A stretch of DNA of 64,000 bases from Dugong dugon (GCA_030035585.1 CM057468.1:59950145-60014144); one strand, 5' to 3'; positions 1 to 12,079 are shown, counted from the first letter of the stretch. The notes: generated by a model from the letters alone, not told the origin. A program made the numbers and translations.

Positions 1-463
1 TAAATTGTGTTGGCTCTTTTTTGAATAGCATTTCAAACCCAGTAAGTGGCTGCTTATTGCACATTGTTCTGTCTAGCCTCTCTCCAATTTGCACTTTATG
101 AGTTGAACTTCATTCAGGTACAGTACTCAGAGACTCAAATAGAAAGCAGCTAGGGATTCTCTGTTTTGAATTGTGGATGGGTCTAGAATAGCTTAGAGAA
201 GTGAGACTATTGCCTGCTTTCAGAGTGGTCTAAATTTCTGATCCCACTAAAGTCCATATCAATTCTTTTTTAGATATTTTAATAATTTTCATCAAATAGA
301 ATTTAAAATGTACTAATATAAACATTTTGAAGCTAATCATTCCAGTTTTTTACCTTTTAATTTATCTCATTTTTTTTTTTTATATTTCCATTGTTTGAAC
401 CATACTTCACTATTTCAGTGTTTTACCTCCCTTGCAGGTCAGTATGAAACAAAATGACTTGGA
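1..463. other. unannotated AT-rich flank
   Basis: I recognise no gene or repeat family here. It is AT-rich, with a short T-run near 370, and no open frame of interest. It belongs to the distal 5' flank of AGMO. Confidence 0.5.
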
Positions 464-827
464 CGGGTAGTCCCTGACTTACAACAGTTAACGACAACAT
501 ATGAGAGGAAAAAGGATGTTTTTCTAGTTGGACTTCTGCTTTTTGAAGACAATAAGTCATGCTACTGGGGAGTTATGACCATCCTTTTTATTTTTAATAC
601 ATCTATCATTAGTACAATGTACATATGTATGTATTAAAATATATCTATAAGTTTATATGTAATGTTTCCAACCCCCAAAGACAAATAAAGATCAGATTTA
701 TAAAGATATTGATAATAAAAGACAATAATAATGAAAACTAAAAAAAAGAGACATTCGACTTATGCCAGAACCAACTTAGAACAGAGTCGTTGGAACGGAG
801 GCCAGCTGTTAAGCTGGGGATTACCTG
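464..827. mobile_element. Tigger/pogo-like non-autonomous DNA transposon
   Basis: The two ends form an imperfect terminal inverted repeat: the left end reads CGGGTAGTCCCTGACTTAC and the reverse complement of the right end reads CAGGTAATCCCCAGCTTAAC. The homology continues inward with matching GTTAACGAC- and ACTTATG-type segments. No coding capacity remains. The TIR pattern resembles Tigger-type elements of mammals; the family name is from memory. Confidence 0.6.
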
Positions 828-1399
828 TATATGTTTGGCCAGAAGTGAACCATCTTCACCTCGTATCACTTCTTCCTATTGCCTCCTACTGAGCCAAGGT
901 TGCTACTGACCTCGTGATGGATATGAACTTAAGAGATGGAGGGGCCTACAGTATGATTCTCCTCTACATTAACAGATGCTTTTTGCCAGGTCCAGTTGTA
1001 GAAGAATGTAGAGTCCATAGAGCCCCGAGCCCCAGTTACATAGGACACTAAGTCATTCCTATCAGTGTAAAGGCCAACAGTCTGAGCAGCACAGAGCAAA
1101 CAGTACCAAGAACTTCCTCCATGATGTCAGTGGGAAAACTGAACAAATATTAGTCCTTGTACCTCTAAAATCATCTCAAGTATCATGCAATGACCCTTTA
1201 TTGTGGTCATAGAGAAACACTGAGCTAGTGGGTATATAAATTCTTAATTTTTTTTTCTTAACTTGCTATGTTGAAAATATCTGAAGAGTAAATCTAGATA
1301 TTTTCCTTCTCTTTTTTTACTTTTTCTATGATGTGTTTTACTAAAATTATAATATTCAATTGGTCTGTTTTTATTCAACTAAAAGTAATACATAATCCT
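828..1399. other. unannotated stretch
   Basis: No gene, splice-flanked exon or confidently named repeat seen. Several poly(T) runs around 1245-1320. Confidence 0.4.
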
Positions 1400-2144
1400 A
1401 CCACTCATCTATCAGTTTGTCACACTGTGGTAGCTTGTGTGTTGCTGTGAGCTGGAAGCTATGCCACTGGTATTTTAAATACTAGCAGGGTCACCCATGG
1501 TGGACAGGATTCAGTACAGCTTCCAACTAAGACAGACTAGGAAGAGGGACCTGGTGATCTTACTTCTGAAAGAGATGGCCAGTGAAAACCTTAGGAATAG
1601 CAGCAGAATATTGTCTGATATAGTGCTGGAAGATGAGGGCCTCAGGTTGGAAGGCACTCAAAAGATGACTGGGGAAGAGCTGCCTCCTCAATGTGGAGTC
1701 GACTTTAATGATGTGGATGGAGTCAAGCTTTCAAGACCTTCGTTTGCTGATGTGGCACAACTCAAAATGAGAAGAAAAGCTGCAAACATTAATTAGTAAT
1801 TGGAAGGTGGAATGTACAAAGTATGAATGTAGGAAAATTGGAAGTTGTCAAAATGAAATGAAACACTTGAAGATCATTACCCTAAGCATTAGTGAGCTGA
1901 AATGGACTGGTTTGGCCATTTTGAATCAGACAATCACATGGTCTACTATGCAGGGAAAGACAAATTGAAAAGGAATGGAATTACGTTCATTGTCAAAAAG
2001 AACATTTCGAGATCGATCTTGAAGTACATGCTATAAGTGATAGGATAATATCCATACATCTACAAGGGACACCAGCTAATATGACTATTACTCAAATTTA
2101 TGCACCAACTACTAACACTAAAGATGAAGAAATTGAAGATTTTT

Positions 2145-2772
2145 TTATTTTTTAAATTTTTTTATTGTACTTCAGATGAAGGTTTACAGAACAAATAGTT
2201 TCTCATTAAACAGTTGGTACACATATTGTTTTATGACATTGGTTAACAATCCCACGACATGTCAACACTCTTCCTTCTTGACCTTGGAGGAACTATGTTT
2301 GGTGAAAATGTACATAGCCAAAGTTACACCATTTCAAAAGTTTCTACATGTACAATTCAGTGACATGAATTATATTCTTCCAGTTGTGCTGCTAGTCTCA
2401 CTATCCTTTTCCAAATTATTCCATCACCATTGTCTCCAACTCACTGCCCCCTAGGATTCCCATCAAACCTTTTGAGTTGCTGTTGTCAATTTGATCTCAC
2501 ATAGATAATTCTTTTTTTTTTTTTTTTTGGTACCTTAGATGAAAGTTTGCAGAACAAATAGTTTCTCATTAAACAGTTAGTACACATATTGCCCTATGAC
2601 AAGGGTTAACAACCCCATGACATGTCAACACTGTCCCTTCTCAACATTGGGTTCCCTATCACCAGCCTTCATGTCCCCTCATGCCTTCTAGTCCTTGTGC
2701 CTGGACTGCTGTGCCTCATTAGTCCCATTTTGTTTTATGAGGCTGTCCAATCCTCAGCTGAATGGTGTACTA
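2145..2772 (-). mobile_element. 5'-truncated L1 3' UTR with duplicated tail module
   Basis: Antisense L1 3' UTR inserted in the RTE copy. It is flanked by a perfect 16-bp target-site duplication, GAAATTGAAGATTTTT, at 2129-2144 and 2773-2788. It holds two copies of the same terminal module (2150-2270 and 2530-2770) separated by a spacer at about 2290-2420. A single duplication flanks both modules, so this is one insertion carrying a duplicated 3' UTR and not two L1 events. No ORF2 is left. Confidence 0.85.
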
Positions 2773-3744
2773 GAAATTGAAGATTTTTACCAATTTCTGC
2801 AGTCTGAAATTGATCAAACATGGAATCAAGATGCATTGATAATTATTGGCTATTGGGATGTGAAAGATGGAAACAAAGAAGAAGGATTGGTAGATGGAAA
2901 ATATGGCCTTGGTGATAGAAACGACACCAGAGATCACATGATAGAATTTTGCAAGACAACGACTTCTTCTTTGCAAATACCTTTTTTCAACAGCATAAAT
3001 GATGACTATACATGTGGACCTCACCAGATGGAATACACAGGAATCAAATCAATAATATCTGTGGGAACAGATGACGGAGAAGCTCGATATCATCAGTCAG
3101 AACAACGCCAGTGGCTGACTGCAGAACAGACCATCAATTGCTCATATGCAAGTTCAAGTTGAAGTCAAAGAAATCCACGAGAACCAAAGTATGACCTTGA
3201 GTATATCCCACCTGAATTTAAAGACCATCTCAAGAATATATTTGATTCATTGAACACTAATGACCAAGACCAGACAAGTTGTGGGATGATATCAAGGACA
3301 TTATACATGAGGAAAGCAAAAGGTCATTAAAAAGACAGGAGAGAAAGTAAAGACCAAAATGGATGTCAGAAGAGACTCTGAAACTTACTCTTGAACATAA
3401 TGTAGCTAAAGTGAACAGAAGAAATGATGAAGTAAAAGAGCTGAACAGAAGATTTCAAAAAGCAGCTCAAGAGGACAAAGTAAAGTGTTATAATGAAATG
3501 TGCAAAGACCTGGAGGTAGAAAACCAAAAGAGAAGAATTCACTTGTCATTTCTCAAGGTGAAACAACTGAAGAAAAATTCAAGCCTCAAGTTGCAATATT
3601 GAAGGATTCTATGGGCAAAATATTGAACAACGCAGGAAGCATCAAAAGAAGATGGAAAGAATACATGGAGTCACTGTATCAAAAAGAATTGATCGACATT
3701 CAACCACTTCAGGCAGTAGCATATGATCAAGTACCAATGGTATT

Positions 3745-4248
3745 TGTCATGGATTGAATTGTGTCCCCCAAAAATATTGTTAACTTGGCTAGGCCATGAT
3801 TTCCAGTACTGTGTGATTGTCAACCATTTTGTGATCTGAAGTGATTTTCCCACGAGTTGTAAATCCTACCTCTATGACGTTAATGAAGTGGGACTAATGG
3901 CAATTATATTAATGAAGGAGGACTCAATCTACAAGATTAGTTGTGTCTTAAGTCAGTCTCTTTTGAGATATAAAAGAGAAGCAAGCAGAGAGATATGGGG
4001 ACCTCATACCACCAAGCAAGAAGAACCAGAAGCACGTGACCTTTGACCAGGGGTCACTGCACTGAGATGCTCCTAGTCCAGAGGAAGTTTGATGACAGTC
4101 TTGTCAACAGAGCTAGAAAGTCTTCCCCTGGAGCTGGCACCCTGAATTTGGTCTTCTAGCCTCTTAGACTGTGAGAGAATAAATTTCCCTTTGTTAAAGC
4201 CATCCACTTGTGGTATTTCTGTTATAGCAGCACTAGATGACTAAGACA
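3745..4248 (+). mobile_element. solo LTR, ERVL/MaLR-like
   Basis: A 504-bp element beginning TGTCATGGATTG and ending AAGACA, with a 5-bp target duplication (GTATT / GTAGT) in the RTE sequence. The start resembles MLT1/MaLR-type LTRs of placental mammals. Related LTRs in this window are at 4451-4973, 24926-25229, 28115-28633, 50504-50889 and 59845-60351. An AATAAA lies near 4177. No internal retroviral sequence accompanies it. Confidence 0.85.
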
Positions 4249-4450
4249 GTAGTGAAGGAACAAGTCCAAGCTGCACTGAAGGCACTGGCAAAAAACAAGT
4301 CTCCAGGAATTGACAGAATAACAATTCAGATGTTTCATCAAAGGATGCAATTCCGGAAGTGCTCACTCGTATATGCCCAGAAATTTGGAAGACAACTGCT
4401 TCGCCAACCAACTGGAAGAGATCCATATTCATGTCCATTCCAAAGGTGAT

Positions 4451-4973
4451 TGTAATGGATTGAATTGTGCCCCCCTAAAATGTCTATCAATTTGGCTAGG
4501 CCGTGATTCCCACTATTGTGTGATTGTCCACCATTTTGTCATCTGATATGATTTTCCTGTGTGTTTTAAATTCTATCTCTATGATGTTGATGAGGCAGGA
4601 TTAGCAGCAGTTATGTTAATGAGGCAGGACTCAATCTACAAGATTAGATTACATTATAAATCAGTCTCTTTTGACATATAAAAGAGAGAAGCAAGCAGAG
4701 AGACATAGTCACCTCATACCACCTAGAAAGAAGCACTGGGAGCATAGTGTGCCTTTTGGACCTAGGGTTCCTGTGCTGAGAAGCTCCTCTACCAGGGGAA
4801 GATTGATGACAAGGACCTTCCTCCAGAGCCAACAGAGAGAGAAAGTCTTCCCCTGGAGCTGGTGCCCTAAATTTGGACTTCTAGCCTCTTAGACTGTGAG
4901 AGACTAAATTTCTCTTTGTTAAAGCCACCCACTTGTGGTATTTCTGTTCTAGCAGCACTAGATAACTAGGACA
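4451..4973 (+). mobile_element. solo LTR, ERVL/MaLR-like
   Basis: Same family and orientation as the LTR at 3745-4248. It runs from TGTAATGGATTG to AGGACA and is flanked by the near-match 5-mers GTGAT and CTGAT. It entered the same RTE copy only about 200 bp away. No gag, pol or env sequence lies between the two LTRs; the intervening bases are RTE. Confidence 0.85.
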
Positions 4974-5824
4974 CTGATCCAACAGAATGTGGAAATTATG
5001 AAACAGTATCATCGCTGTCACATCCAAGTAAAATTTTGTTGAAGATAATTCAGAAATGGTTGCAGCAGTACATTGACAGGGAAATGCCAAAAATTCAAGC
5101 TAGGTTCAGAAGAGGATGGGGAATGAAGGCTGTCGATGCTGATGTCAGATGGATCTTGGCTGAAAGCAGAGAATACCAGAAAGAGGTTTACCTGTGTTTT
5201 ATTGACTATGCAAAGGTATTCAACTGTGGGGATCATAAGAAATCATGGATAACATTGGGAAGAATGTGAACTCCAGAACACTTAATTGTGCTCATGAGGA
5301 ACCTATACATAGAACAAGAGGCAGTCATTTGAACAGAACAAGGCTATACTGCATGGTTTAAATTCAGGAAAGATGTGTGTCAGGGTTGTGTCCTTTCACC
5401 ATACTTATTCAATCTGTATGCTGAGCAAATAATCTGTGAAGCTGGACTATGTGAATAAGAATGTGGCATCAGGATTGGAGGAATGCTAGTTAAAAACCCA
5501 TGATATGCAGATAACGCAACCTTGCTTGCTGAAAATGAAGAGGACTTGAAGCATTTACTGATGAAGATCAAAGACTACAGCCGTCCATATGGATTACACC
5601 AGAACATAAAGAGAACAAAAATCCTCACAACTTGACCAAAAGTAGTATCATGATAAAGGGAGACAGTATTGAAGTTGTCAAGGATTTCATTTTACTTGAA
5701 ACCACAGTCAGTGCCCATGAAAGCAGCAGTCAAGTAATCAAACAACATATCGCAATGGGCAAATCTGCCGCAAAAGATGTCACTTTGAGGACTAAGGTGC
5801 GCCTGACACAAGATATGGTATTTT

Positions 5825-6091
5825 TTTAATTATTATTGTACTTTAGATGAAGATTTACAGAGCAAAATAGTTTCTCATTAAACAATTAATATGCATATTG
5901 TTTTGTGATATTGGTTGCCAACCCCGTAATTTATCAACACTCTCCCCTTCTCAACCTTAGGCTCCCCATTCCCAGCTTTCCTGTCCCCTCCTACCTTCTT
6001 GTCCTTGCCCCTGGGCTGGTGTGACCATTTAGTCTTGTTTTGTTTTATGGACATGTCTAATCTTTGGCTGAAGAGTGAACCTCAGGAGTGC
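5825..6091 (-). mobile_element. short L1 3' end, single tail module
   Basis: Antisense L1 3' UTR of about 270 bp. It is bounded by a near-perfect 16-bp duplication, CAAGATATGGTATTTT at 5809-5824 against CAAGCCATGGTATTTT at 6092-6107. Unlike the insertion at 2145-2772 it has only one tail module and no spacer. Confidence 0.85.
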
Positions 6092-6589
6092 CAAGCCATG
6101 GTATTTTCATTTGCCTCATATGCATGTGAAAGCTTGGCAATGAATCAGGAAGACCGAAGAAGAACTGATGCCTTTGAGTTATGGTGTTGGCAAAGAATGT
6201 CAAATATACCATGGACTGCCACGGAATGAACAAATCTGTCTTGGAAGAAGTACAGCCAGAATGCTCCTTAGAAAGGAGGATGGTGAGACTTCATCTCATG
6301 TGCTTTGGACAAGTTATCAGGAGGGGCCCGTCTCTGGAGAAGGACCTCATGCCTGGTAAAACAGAGGGTCAGTGAAAAAGAGGAAGACTCTCAATTAGAT
6401 GAATTGACATAATGGCTGCAACAATGGGCTCAAACATACCAACCATTGTGATGATGGTGCAGGACCCAGAGGTGTTTCCTTGTGTAATGCATAGGGTTGC
6501 TACTTGTTGGAACCAACTCGACAGCACCTAACAACAACAAATACCCAATCTTTGTCAAAATTGTCAAGCAATTCATCACTGTCTAAAGC

Positions 6590-6835
6590 AGAGGTCTGAA
6601 AACTGTGACCTGCAGGCCAAATCTGAACATTACCTGTGTTTATAAATAACATTTTACTAGAACACAGCCATGGCCACTTGTTTATGTATTGTTTATGGCT
6701 GCTTTTGCACTATAATGAAGAGTAGTGTAGTAGTGATAGAGACCACACGGATGGTTTGTAACATGTAAAATATTTGCTATCTAGCCCTTTAGAGAAAAAG
6801 TTTGCTGACCTCTGATCTAAAGTAAACTATGGAAG
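6590..6835. mobile_element. hAT-Charlie type MER fossil
   Basis: The sequence begins AGAGGTCTGAAAACTGTGACC and ends AAAAAGTTTGCTGACCTCTG. These ends form an imperfect inverted repeat, and the interior resembles a common placental hAT-Charlie MER element (GGAACACAGCC-type segment, TGTTTATGGCTGC). Non-coding and ancient; the exact subfamily is not assigned. Confidence 0.65.
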
Positions 6836-6983
6836 TTCCCATTTCTCTTTATACACAAGTTCTAATCCAGAGATATCCAGTCTTAATGCTTTGACATATT
6901 ATCTTCTTATTTTATGTGTGAGACATCTGTGCCTGCTTACAGCCCAGGTTTTAAAGGCAGTATATGAAGTCCTTCTGTTAAAT

Positions 6984-7145
6984 GGAAGCCTTGGTTGCGT
7001 AGTGGTTAAGTGCTACAACTGCTAACCAAAATGTCAGCAGTTCAGATCCACCAGGTGCTCCTTGGAAACTCTATGGGGCAGTTCTACTCTGTTCTATAGG
7101 GTCGCTATGAGTTGGAATTGACTTGACAGCAGTGGGTTTTGGGTT
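6984..7145 (+). mobile_element. AfroSINE
   Basis: tRNA-derived SINE: a head of the form GGAAGCCTTGGTTGCGTAGT, a region with a B-box-like CAGTTCAGATCC, and a tail TATAGGGTCGCTATGAGTTGG ending in the GGGTTT motif typical of AfroSINE. Flanked by TCTGTTAAAT-type repeats shared with the next copy. Confidence 0.9.
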
Positions 7146-7155
7146 TCTATTAAAT

Positions 7156-7319
7156 AGGAGCCCTGGTGGCACAGTGGTTAAGAGCTCAGGTGCTGACCAA
7201 AAAATCAGCAGTTCAAATCCACCAGCTGCTCCTTGGAAACTATGGGGCAGTTCTACTCTGTCCTATAGGATCACTATGAGTTGGAATCGACTCTACAGCA
7301 ATGAGTTTGGTTTTTGGGT
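7156..7319 (+). mobile_element. AfroSINE, second of a tandem pair
   Basis: Complete AfroSINE starting GGAGCCCTGGTGGCACAGTGG and ending TTTGGTTTTTGGG. The target motif TCTGTTAAA occurs three times: before the first SINE, between the two and after the second. This suggests the second SINE used the first one's target duplication or tail. Confidence 0.9.
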
Positions 7320-7329
7320 TCTGTTAAAC

Positions 7330-8095
7330 AAATTCATGTAAGTATGTTAATAGTGAAAATTATTGATTGATGTGTTTTTAGGAGGATTCTACTGATTAAT
7401 ACTTTAAACTCATTTCTGCTTCTCTTTTGGGCCATTGAGCTTCATGCAAGCTTCTCTTTGTCTACCGTAAACTATTTTGTACCTTCAAAAATACCATTCA
7501 CTTAAACATAGCTTTGCCTTGTTATCAAATTTCTGTATGTAGGGAGTTAGTAAACAATGCCTCACTCCATAATGAAAAGATCAGCTCCCTCAAGGGATAA
7601 ATTTTTTATCTTGATTTCAATGCCTTGTACTCAATTTAGTTGCGTCTAATATACTGTCTATGATAAATCTTATTGTTATTTAACTCAATTAAAAAAGAAT
7701 TGAAGTGTAATACTAGCAAATTTAGAAAGCGGGTGTTTTGCTAAGAAACTAATTCCTTTTATCTAGAGAGATCATTCATTCATTTTTTTACTGCAGTTCA
7801 AATTAAACACAAAAACAAAACTTTTCATTGCTATTCAATATATGTTTGTCAGTGGGTATAAAATATACAAAATTCATGAAATGATGTTTAATAATTTTTT
7901 GGTGAAGTGTCTCTTCAAATCTCTTGCTCTTTTTTTTATTCAATTGTGTTGCTTTTCAGTTTTGTATTTCTAGAGTTCTTTGTATAGTTTAGATTCGAGT
8001 ATTTTATTAAATATATGATTTGTAAATATTTTCCATCTCTTAATAGTGACTTTTGAAAAGTAGAAGTTATTAATTTTTTTTTCTCATGCTGTCTT
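7330..8095 (-). mobile_element. ancient L1M fragment (right part) and unannotated AT-rich sequence
   Basis: About 7895-8095 reads on the minus strand like the 3' part of an old L1 ORF2: GGTGAAGTGTCTCTTCAAAT, then the TTCTAGAGTTCTTTGTATAG motif. The segment 7330-7894 shows nothing I can name. Confidence 0.55.
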
Positions 8096-9459
8096 CATGG
8101 GGTGAGGGAAGTGCTGAAGGTGTAAGGTTTTGGATGAGTGTTTGTATGAGGGATCCTCTCTTTCACCCTGAAGAACCCCTATGGCCTAGCAGTTTTGTTT
8201 TGTTTTTGACTAGTGATAAAGTCATGAAGCTCCCAATTAGTTTCTTTGAACAAGACAAGTAATAATGGTATGCATTAGTGTTCTAGTGGTGGCAGCGAAA
8301 GTAGACAGATCTTCTTCAGATTCAGATTTTTCAGTCATGACACAAGAATTTTGGTCTGGGGGATGGCAACAACAGCACAGTGGCACATTCTGGGGCAAAC
8401 AAGTTTCGGGTTGTGTTGCAGAGTCATTCAGCCCCAAGTAGCAGAGTCTTAAATTTGGGTTATGTCAGCAAGTTGGGACTGACCTTTTAAAAAAGAACCA
8501 TCCTCCCTATCCCTAGAGGATTTCTAAATTTCCAGGAGAAGGAGTACACAGGAAGGCAACGCAGAGGCATGTGTTACTGCACTTCAGAATGAGGATCCAG
8601 ACATCCCGGTGTTTGAGGTACACAGCAGCAAAATTTCTTATACAAAATACGGAGTAAGTGTCAGTACACTCAACAGAAAGACTAAAGTAAAAGTCAACTA
8701 TAATTCAATAGTGATGATATCTGTTTGAAAGATGGTGCTAGACATAAAAGTTAAAATAAGTAAAAAAATGTCAGTTTCCTTATGTAATGTATTTACACCA
8801 TAAAAATCTTTCCTTTTTTTTTTTTTTCACCTTTGACATCACCAGCATTGTGATCCCAGCAAATGTTGGCTTTTCTTAATTATAATCTATAGTCTTGTGA
8901 GTATAACCAAAATGTACAGGTGTCTCCTGAGAAATGACTGTCAAAACATGGCACTATCTACCTAAAGAATAGCTTTTTTTCCCACTGATTAAATAACCTA
9001 TTAACTTTTTAAAATCCTTAACCTCATTCCAGAAAGAAATTAAAACATCTTACAACAATACACTCAATAAAACTCAATAAAGCAAGTAAAAATTGTTGAT
9101 AAAAATTAGGCAGGGAAAATACCAGCAGAAATCAATGTGGATCCAGATGTGAATATAATATTCCACTCCTTGAATCCTATCCACTTGCTAGATTTATGCC
9201 GTAAATTTGGCATTAGTCTCCCTATTAAACTATCTGAAGTGGGAAACATGATTAGGAGGTGATTCATAGCATCCATAAAATTAAATAATACAAATGTTGT
9301 TCAGGAGAAACACATTATTCTTGGTTCTGAAAGTAGAGCAAAATCCCTAACCACATGTCCTAGAGAATGGTAAGAACTCGATTTATGTCTACCATGAATT
9401 GCTTCAACTCTGTTTCATAAAAGAAGGTTCACAGGTCCTTTCATCAGCAGGCAATAGTT
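8096..9459. other. unannotated stretch
   Basis: I see no recognised gene or repeat. The open frame on the minus strand at 8237-8437 has no family I recognise and no supporting exon structure. A poly(T) run lies at 8814-8827. Confidence 0.4.
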
Positions 9460-9807
9460 TCAGTGAAGGATATTTAGATAACAGACTGTGTCTGATCCTC
9501 TGATGTTATTAGAAACATACTCCTCTATGTAGTGTAGAACACTTTCTAACCAAGCTTGTCTTTTTATTTCTTTTATAGTGATTTTTTCCAGACCAGGGAC
9601 ATTAACTACCATTACCAAAAGTTGGTCATTTTTTCTCCAGCAGAAGAATGAGCCTGCAGACACCCAATTTAGAGCAGCAATCCCCACACCAGGCACCAGG
9701 TAATGCACATTCACTGAGGTGTCCACCAGTCTTAGGTTAGCAAGGATTCTGTAGTAAATTATGATTGGGAAACTACAGGTAGAAAAAATTAAAATAAATT
9801 TATTCAT
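9460..9807 (-). pseudogene. unrecognised coding-like open frame, possible exon or decayed gene piece
   Basis: A 115-codon minus-strand frame with a composition more protein-like than its surroundings: a mixed hydrophobic, charged and Trp-containing stretch (motifs such as SAGSFFCWRKNDQLL and KRQAWLESVLHYIEEYV) with no low complexity. A splice-acceptor-like TTTTCTACCTGTAG lies near its 5' end. I cannot assign a family. It may be a fragment of a processed pseudogene, an exon of an unrelated minus-strand gene, or chance. There is no recognisable poly(A) tail or partner exon. Confidence 0.25.
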
Positions 9808-10484
9808 TGCTGGACTTCTCAGAACCTTTTAAATATTTATACACAATATTAGTCTCTAAGAGACATAAGTAACATTTTGTGTTTTCCAAACTTGTTTTAT
9901 AAAATAAATCCTTTTCTTTGCAGAGCATCTCATAAGCTATTTCAAGGAATACTCTCGAGATCTTCCACATTCTTTTATTCTGCACTGTGCATTTGGACTA
10001 GTTCCAACATTGACTCAAAATCAATCCTACAAAGAGCGACTTACACACATTTTGACACTGATATGTGTGCAGCACTTTGAGTCACTCTTTTGGCACTGAC
10101 TACTGTTAAAATAATAATGAGATGTATTAGCTTGATGGGATTTTAAAGAAATAACTTCTGAAATACTGTTTGTTTTTTATGCTAAGAACTCAAGTGTATG
10201 CCATAAATTTTTTTAAAGATCATGTTCTACCTGATTTTTGTCTTCTAAGTCCTGGAAAGGACTTTGGCCAAAAGTATTAAAATCTGACCTAAGAAAATAG
10301 ACAGATTGATTTAAGTTTTGTATGCTGCTATTTTCTAATAAAAAATATTAATATGAAAGACTCAAATTCTCTTAGAGACAATATTAAAAATTTAGGCAAC
10401 AAACAACTAGATTATTTAAAAATTGTCACCCAAATACATAGGACAGAAATAGTAATGAAGAAGGGAATTCACTAACTAGATAGT
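9808..10484. other. unannotated AT-rich stretch
   Basis: No gene or named repeat recognised. Confidence 0.4.
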
Positions 10485-11376
10485 AGACAAGAATCATCTT
10501 AGATGAAGGGAAGGGCAACATATAAAACAGGAAAAGTCAGCACAACTGGACCAAAGCAAAAGCTAAGAAATTTCTTGAACACATCCAAACACTTTGAAGG
10601 ACAGAGTAGCTGGGGCAGGGGCCTGGGAACTGTAGTTTCGGGGACATCCAGGTCAATTGGCATAACAAAGTTTATTAAGAAAATGTTCTGCATCCCACTT
10701 TGGTAAGTGGCGTCTGGGGTCTTAAAAGCCTGCGATTGGCCATCTAAGACACATCAATTGGTCCCAATCCACCTGGAATAAAGGAGAATGAAGAACACCA
10801 AAGACACCAGGAAAATATTAGCCCAAGAGACAAAAGGTCCACGTAAACCAGAGACTCCATCAGCCTGAGACCAGAAGAATTAGACGGTGCCCGGCTACCA
10901 CCAATGGCCATCCGCCCTTACAGGGAACACGACAGAGAGTCCCTGACAGAGTGGGAGAAAAGTGTGGAGCAGAACTCAGACTCACGTAAAAAGACCAGAC
11001 TTAATGGTCTGACAGAGATGGGAGGAACTCCCAAAACTATGGCCCCCAGACACTCTGTTAACCCAGAACTAAAACCACTCTTCAGACAAGGATTAGACTG
11101 GACTATAAAACATAAAATAATACTTGTGAAGAGTGTGCTTTTAGTTCAATCAGATACACAAGAACAATGGGTGGTTCCTGTCTGGAGGCAGGATGAGAAG
11201 GCAGGAAGGGACAGGAACTTGTTGAATGGACACAAGAAACCCCGGATGGAAAGGGGAGTGTGCTTTCACATTGTAGGGATTGCAACTAATGTATAATGAA
11301 TACATTTTTGTATTGGAAATTAACTTGAGCTGTAAACTTTCACCTAAAGCACAATAAAAGATAAAATAAAATAAAA
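10485..11376 (+). mobile_element. older L1 3' UTR
   Basis: Shares landmark phrases with the 3' UTR of the L1 at 17889-22640: GGTCTTAAAAGCCTGCGA, GACAGAG...GAGAAAA, a CCAGACTTA-type segment, a terminal CTGTAAACTTTCACCTAAAG and an AATAAAAG/AAATAAAA-rich tail. It is more diverged than the other L1 ends, has a single tail module and no spacer. The frame at 10904-11296 lies inside this 3' UTR and is not a gene. Confidence 0.75.
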
Positions 11377-11489
11377 GTTATACAAAAAACATGGAAAAAA
11401 GAAATAGGAATGAAAACAATTAACTTTTTATTATCACAACAATATTCTGCATAGATAAGGTACTCACTTAGACCTGAAAAAAAAAAATG

Positions 11490-11800
11490 GAGAAAAAATC
11501 AGCCTGGCTGTACCAAGTGCTGGCAAACACACAGAGCAACTAGAACTCTCCATGTTGGTAGGGAGAATGCAAAATAGTACATACATATTGGAAAACTATT
11601 TGGCAGTTTCTTACTAATAAAGCTTATGTTTACCACACTATATATTAAAATAGGAATGGAACATTTCCTTTCAAGCACTTCTATAATGATATTATTTATT
11701 CATAGTAATGTACCTACCATAATATTTTATGATTTCTGTACCTGAACTACAAAAAAAAGTCACAAAAATAAAGTAAGTATAATAGACATGTTTTTCAAGT
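11490..11800 (+). mobile_element. ancient L1M ORF2 3' fragment
   Basis: Matches the end of mammalian L1 ORF2 in order: GTGCTGGCAAACACACAGAG, GGGAGAATGCAAAATAGTAC, TTGGAAAACTATTTGGCAG. Highly decayed. Confidence 0.65.
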
Positions 11801-12079
11801 CACAAATGAGTACTGTTTGTGGTATTGCTTTGTATGCATATGAATTTGGTTGAAGAGTCTGTGCATGGAAATCATCCTTATGCTTGACTTACAGCTATTC
11901 TTGCCAGTGTTTTTTCTTTCTATTCATAGCTAATTCTCCTATTTTGAGCTCTGAACTCAGATTTATATATTTGATTTCTGGGACCTCTTTTCTTAGATAC
12001 CTACAAGCATCTCATTTCATGTTTAAAGCCAAATCTGTGACTCCTTCTTGATATAAACTGCTCCTTCTCAGTCTGCCCA

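Larger units (their letters stand above)
1400..6541 (+). mobile_element. RTE/BovB-clade LINE copy, interrupted by four later insertions
   Basis: A nearly end-to-end RTE LINE about 3.2 kb long once insertions are removed. Its 5' part (about 1402-2144) aligns with the copy starting near 61366. Next come an endonuclease region (1860-2130 and 2773-3160), a reverse-transcriptase region (4250-4450 and 4974-5640) and a 3' end at 6490-6541 with AACAACAA repeats. The frame is broken many times, so no product is expected. It contains an L1 3' end (2145-2772), two solo LTRs (3745-4248 and 4451-4973) and another L1 3' end (5825-6091), each with its own target duplication. The order of events is therefore readable: the RTE is older than all four. 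Confidence 0.85.

Noticed and set aside
3745..4973. Paired LTRs considered as one provirus
   Set aside because: The bases between them are RTE LINE sequence, and each LTR has its own 5-bp flanks.
8237..8437. 66-codon minus frame with CCCC and acidic stretch
   Set aside because: No recognised family, no exon signals, short; left as unannotated.
10904..11296. 130-codon frame considered as a small gene
   Set aside because: Lies wholly in an L1 3' UTR, whose sequence recurs elsewhere in the window.
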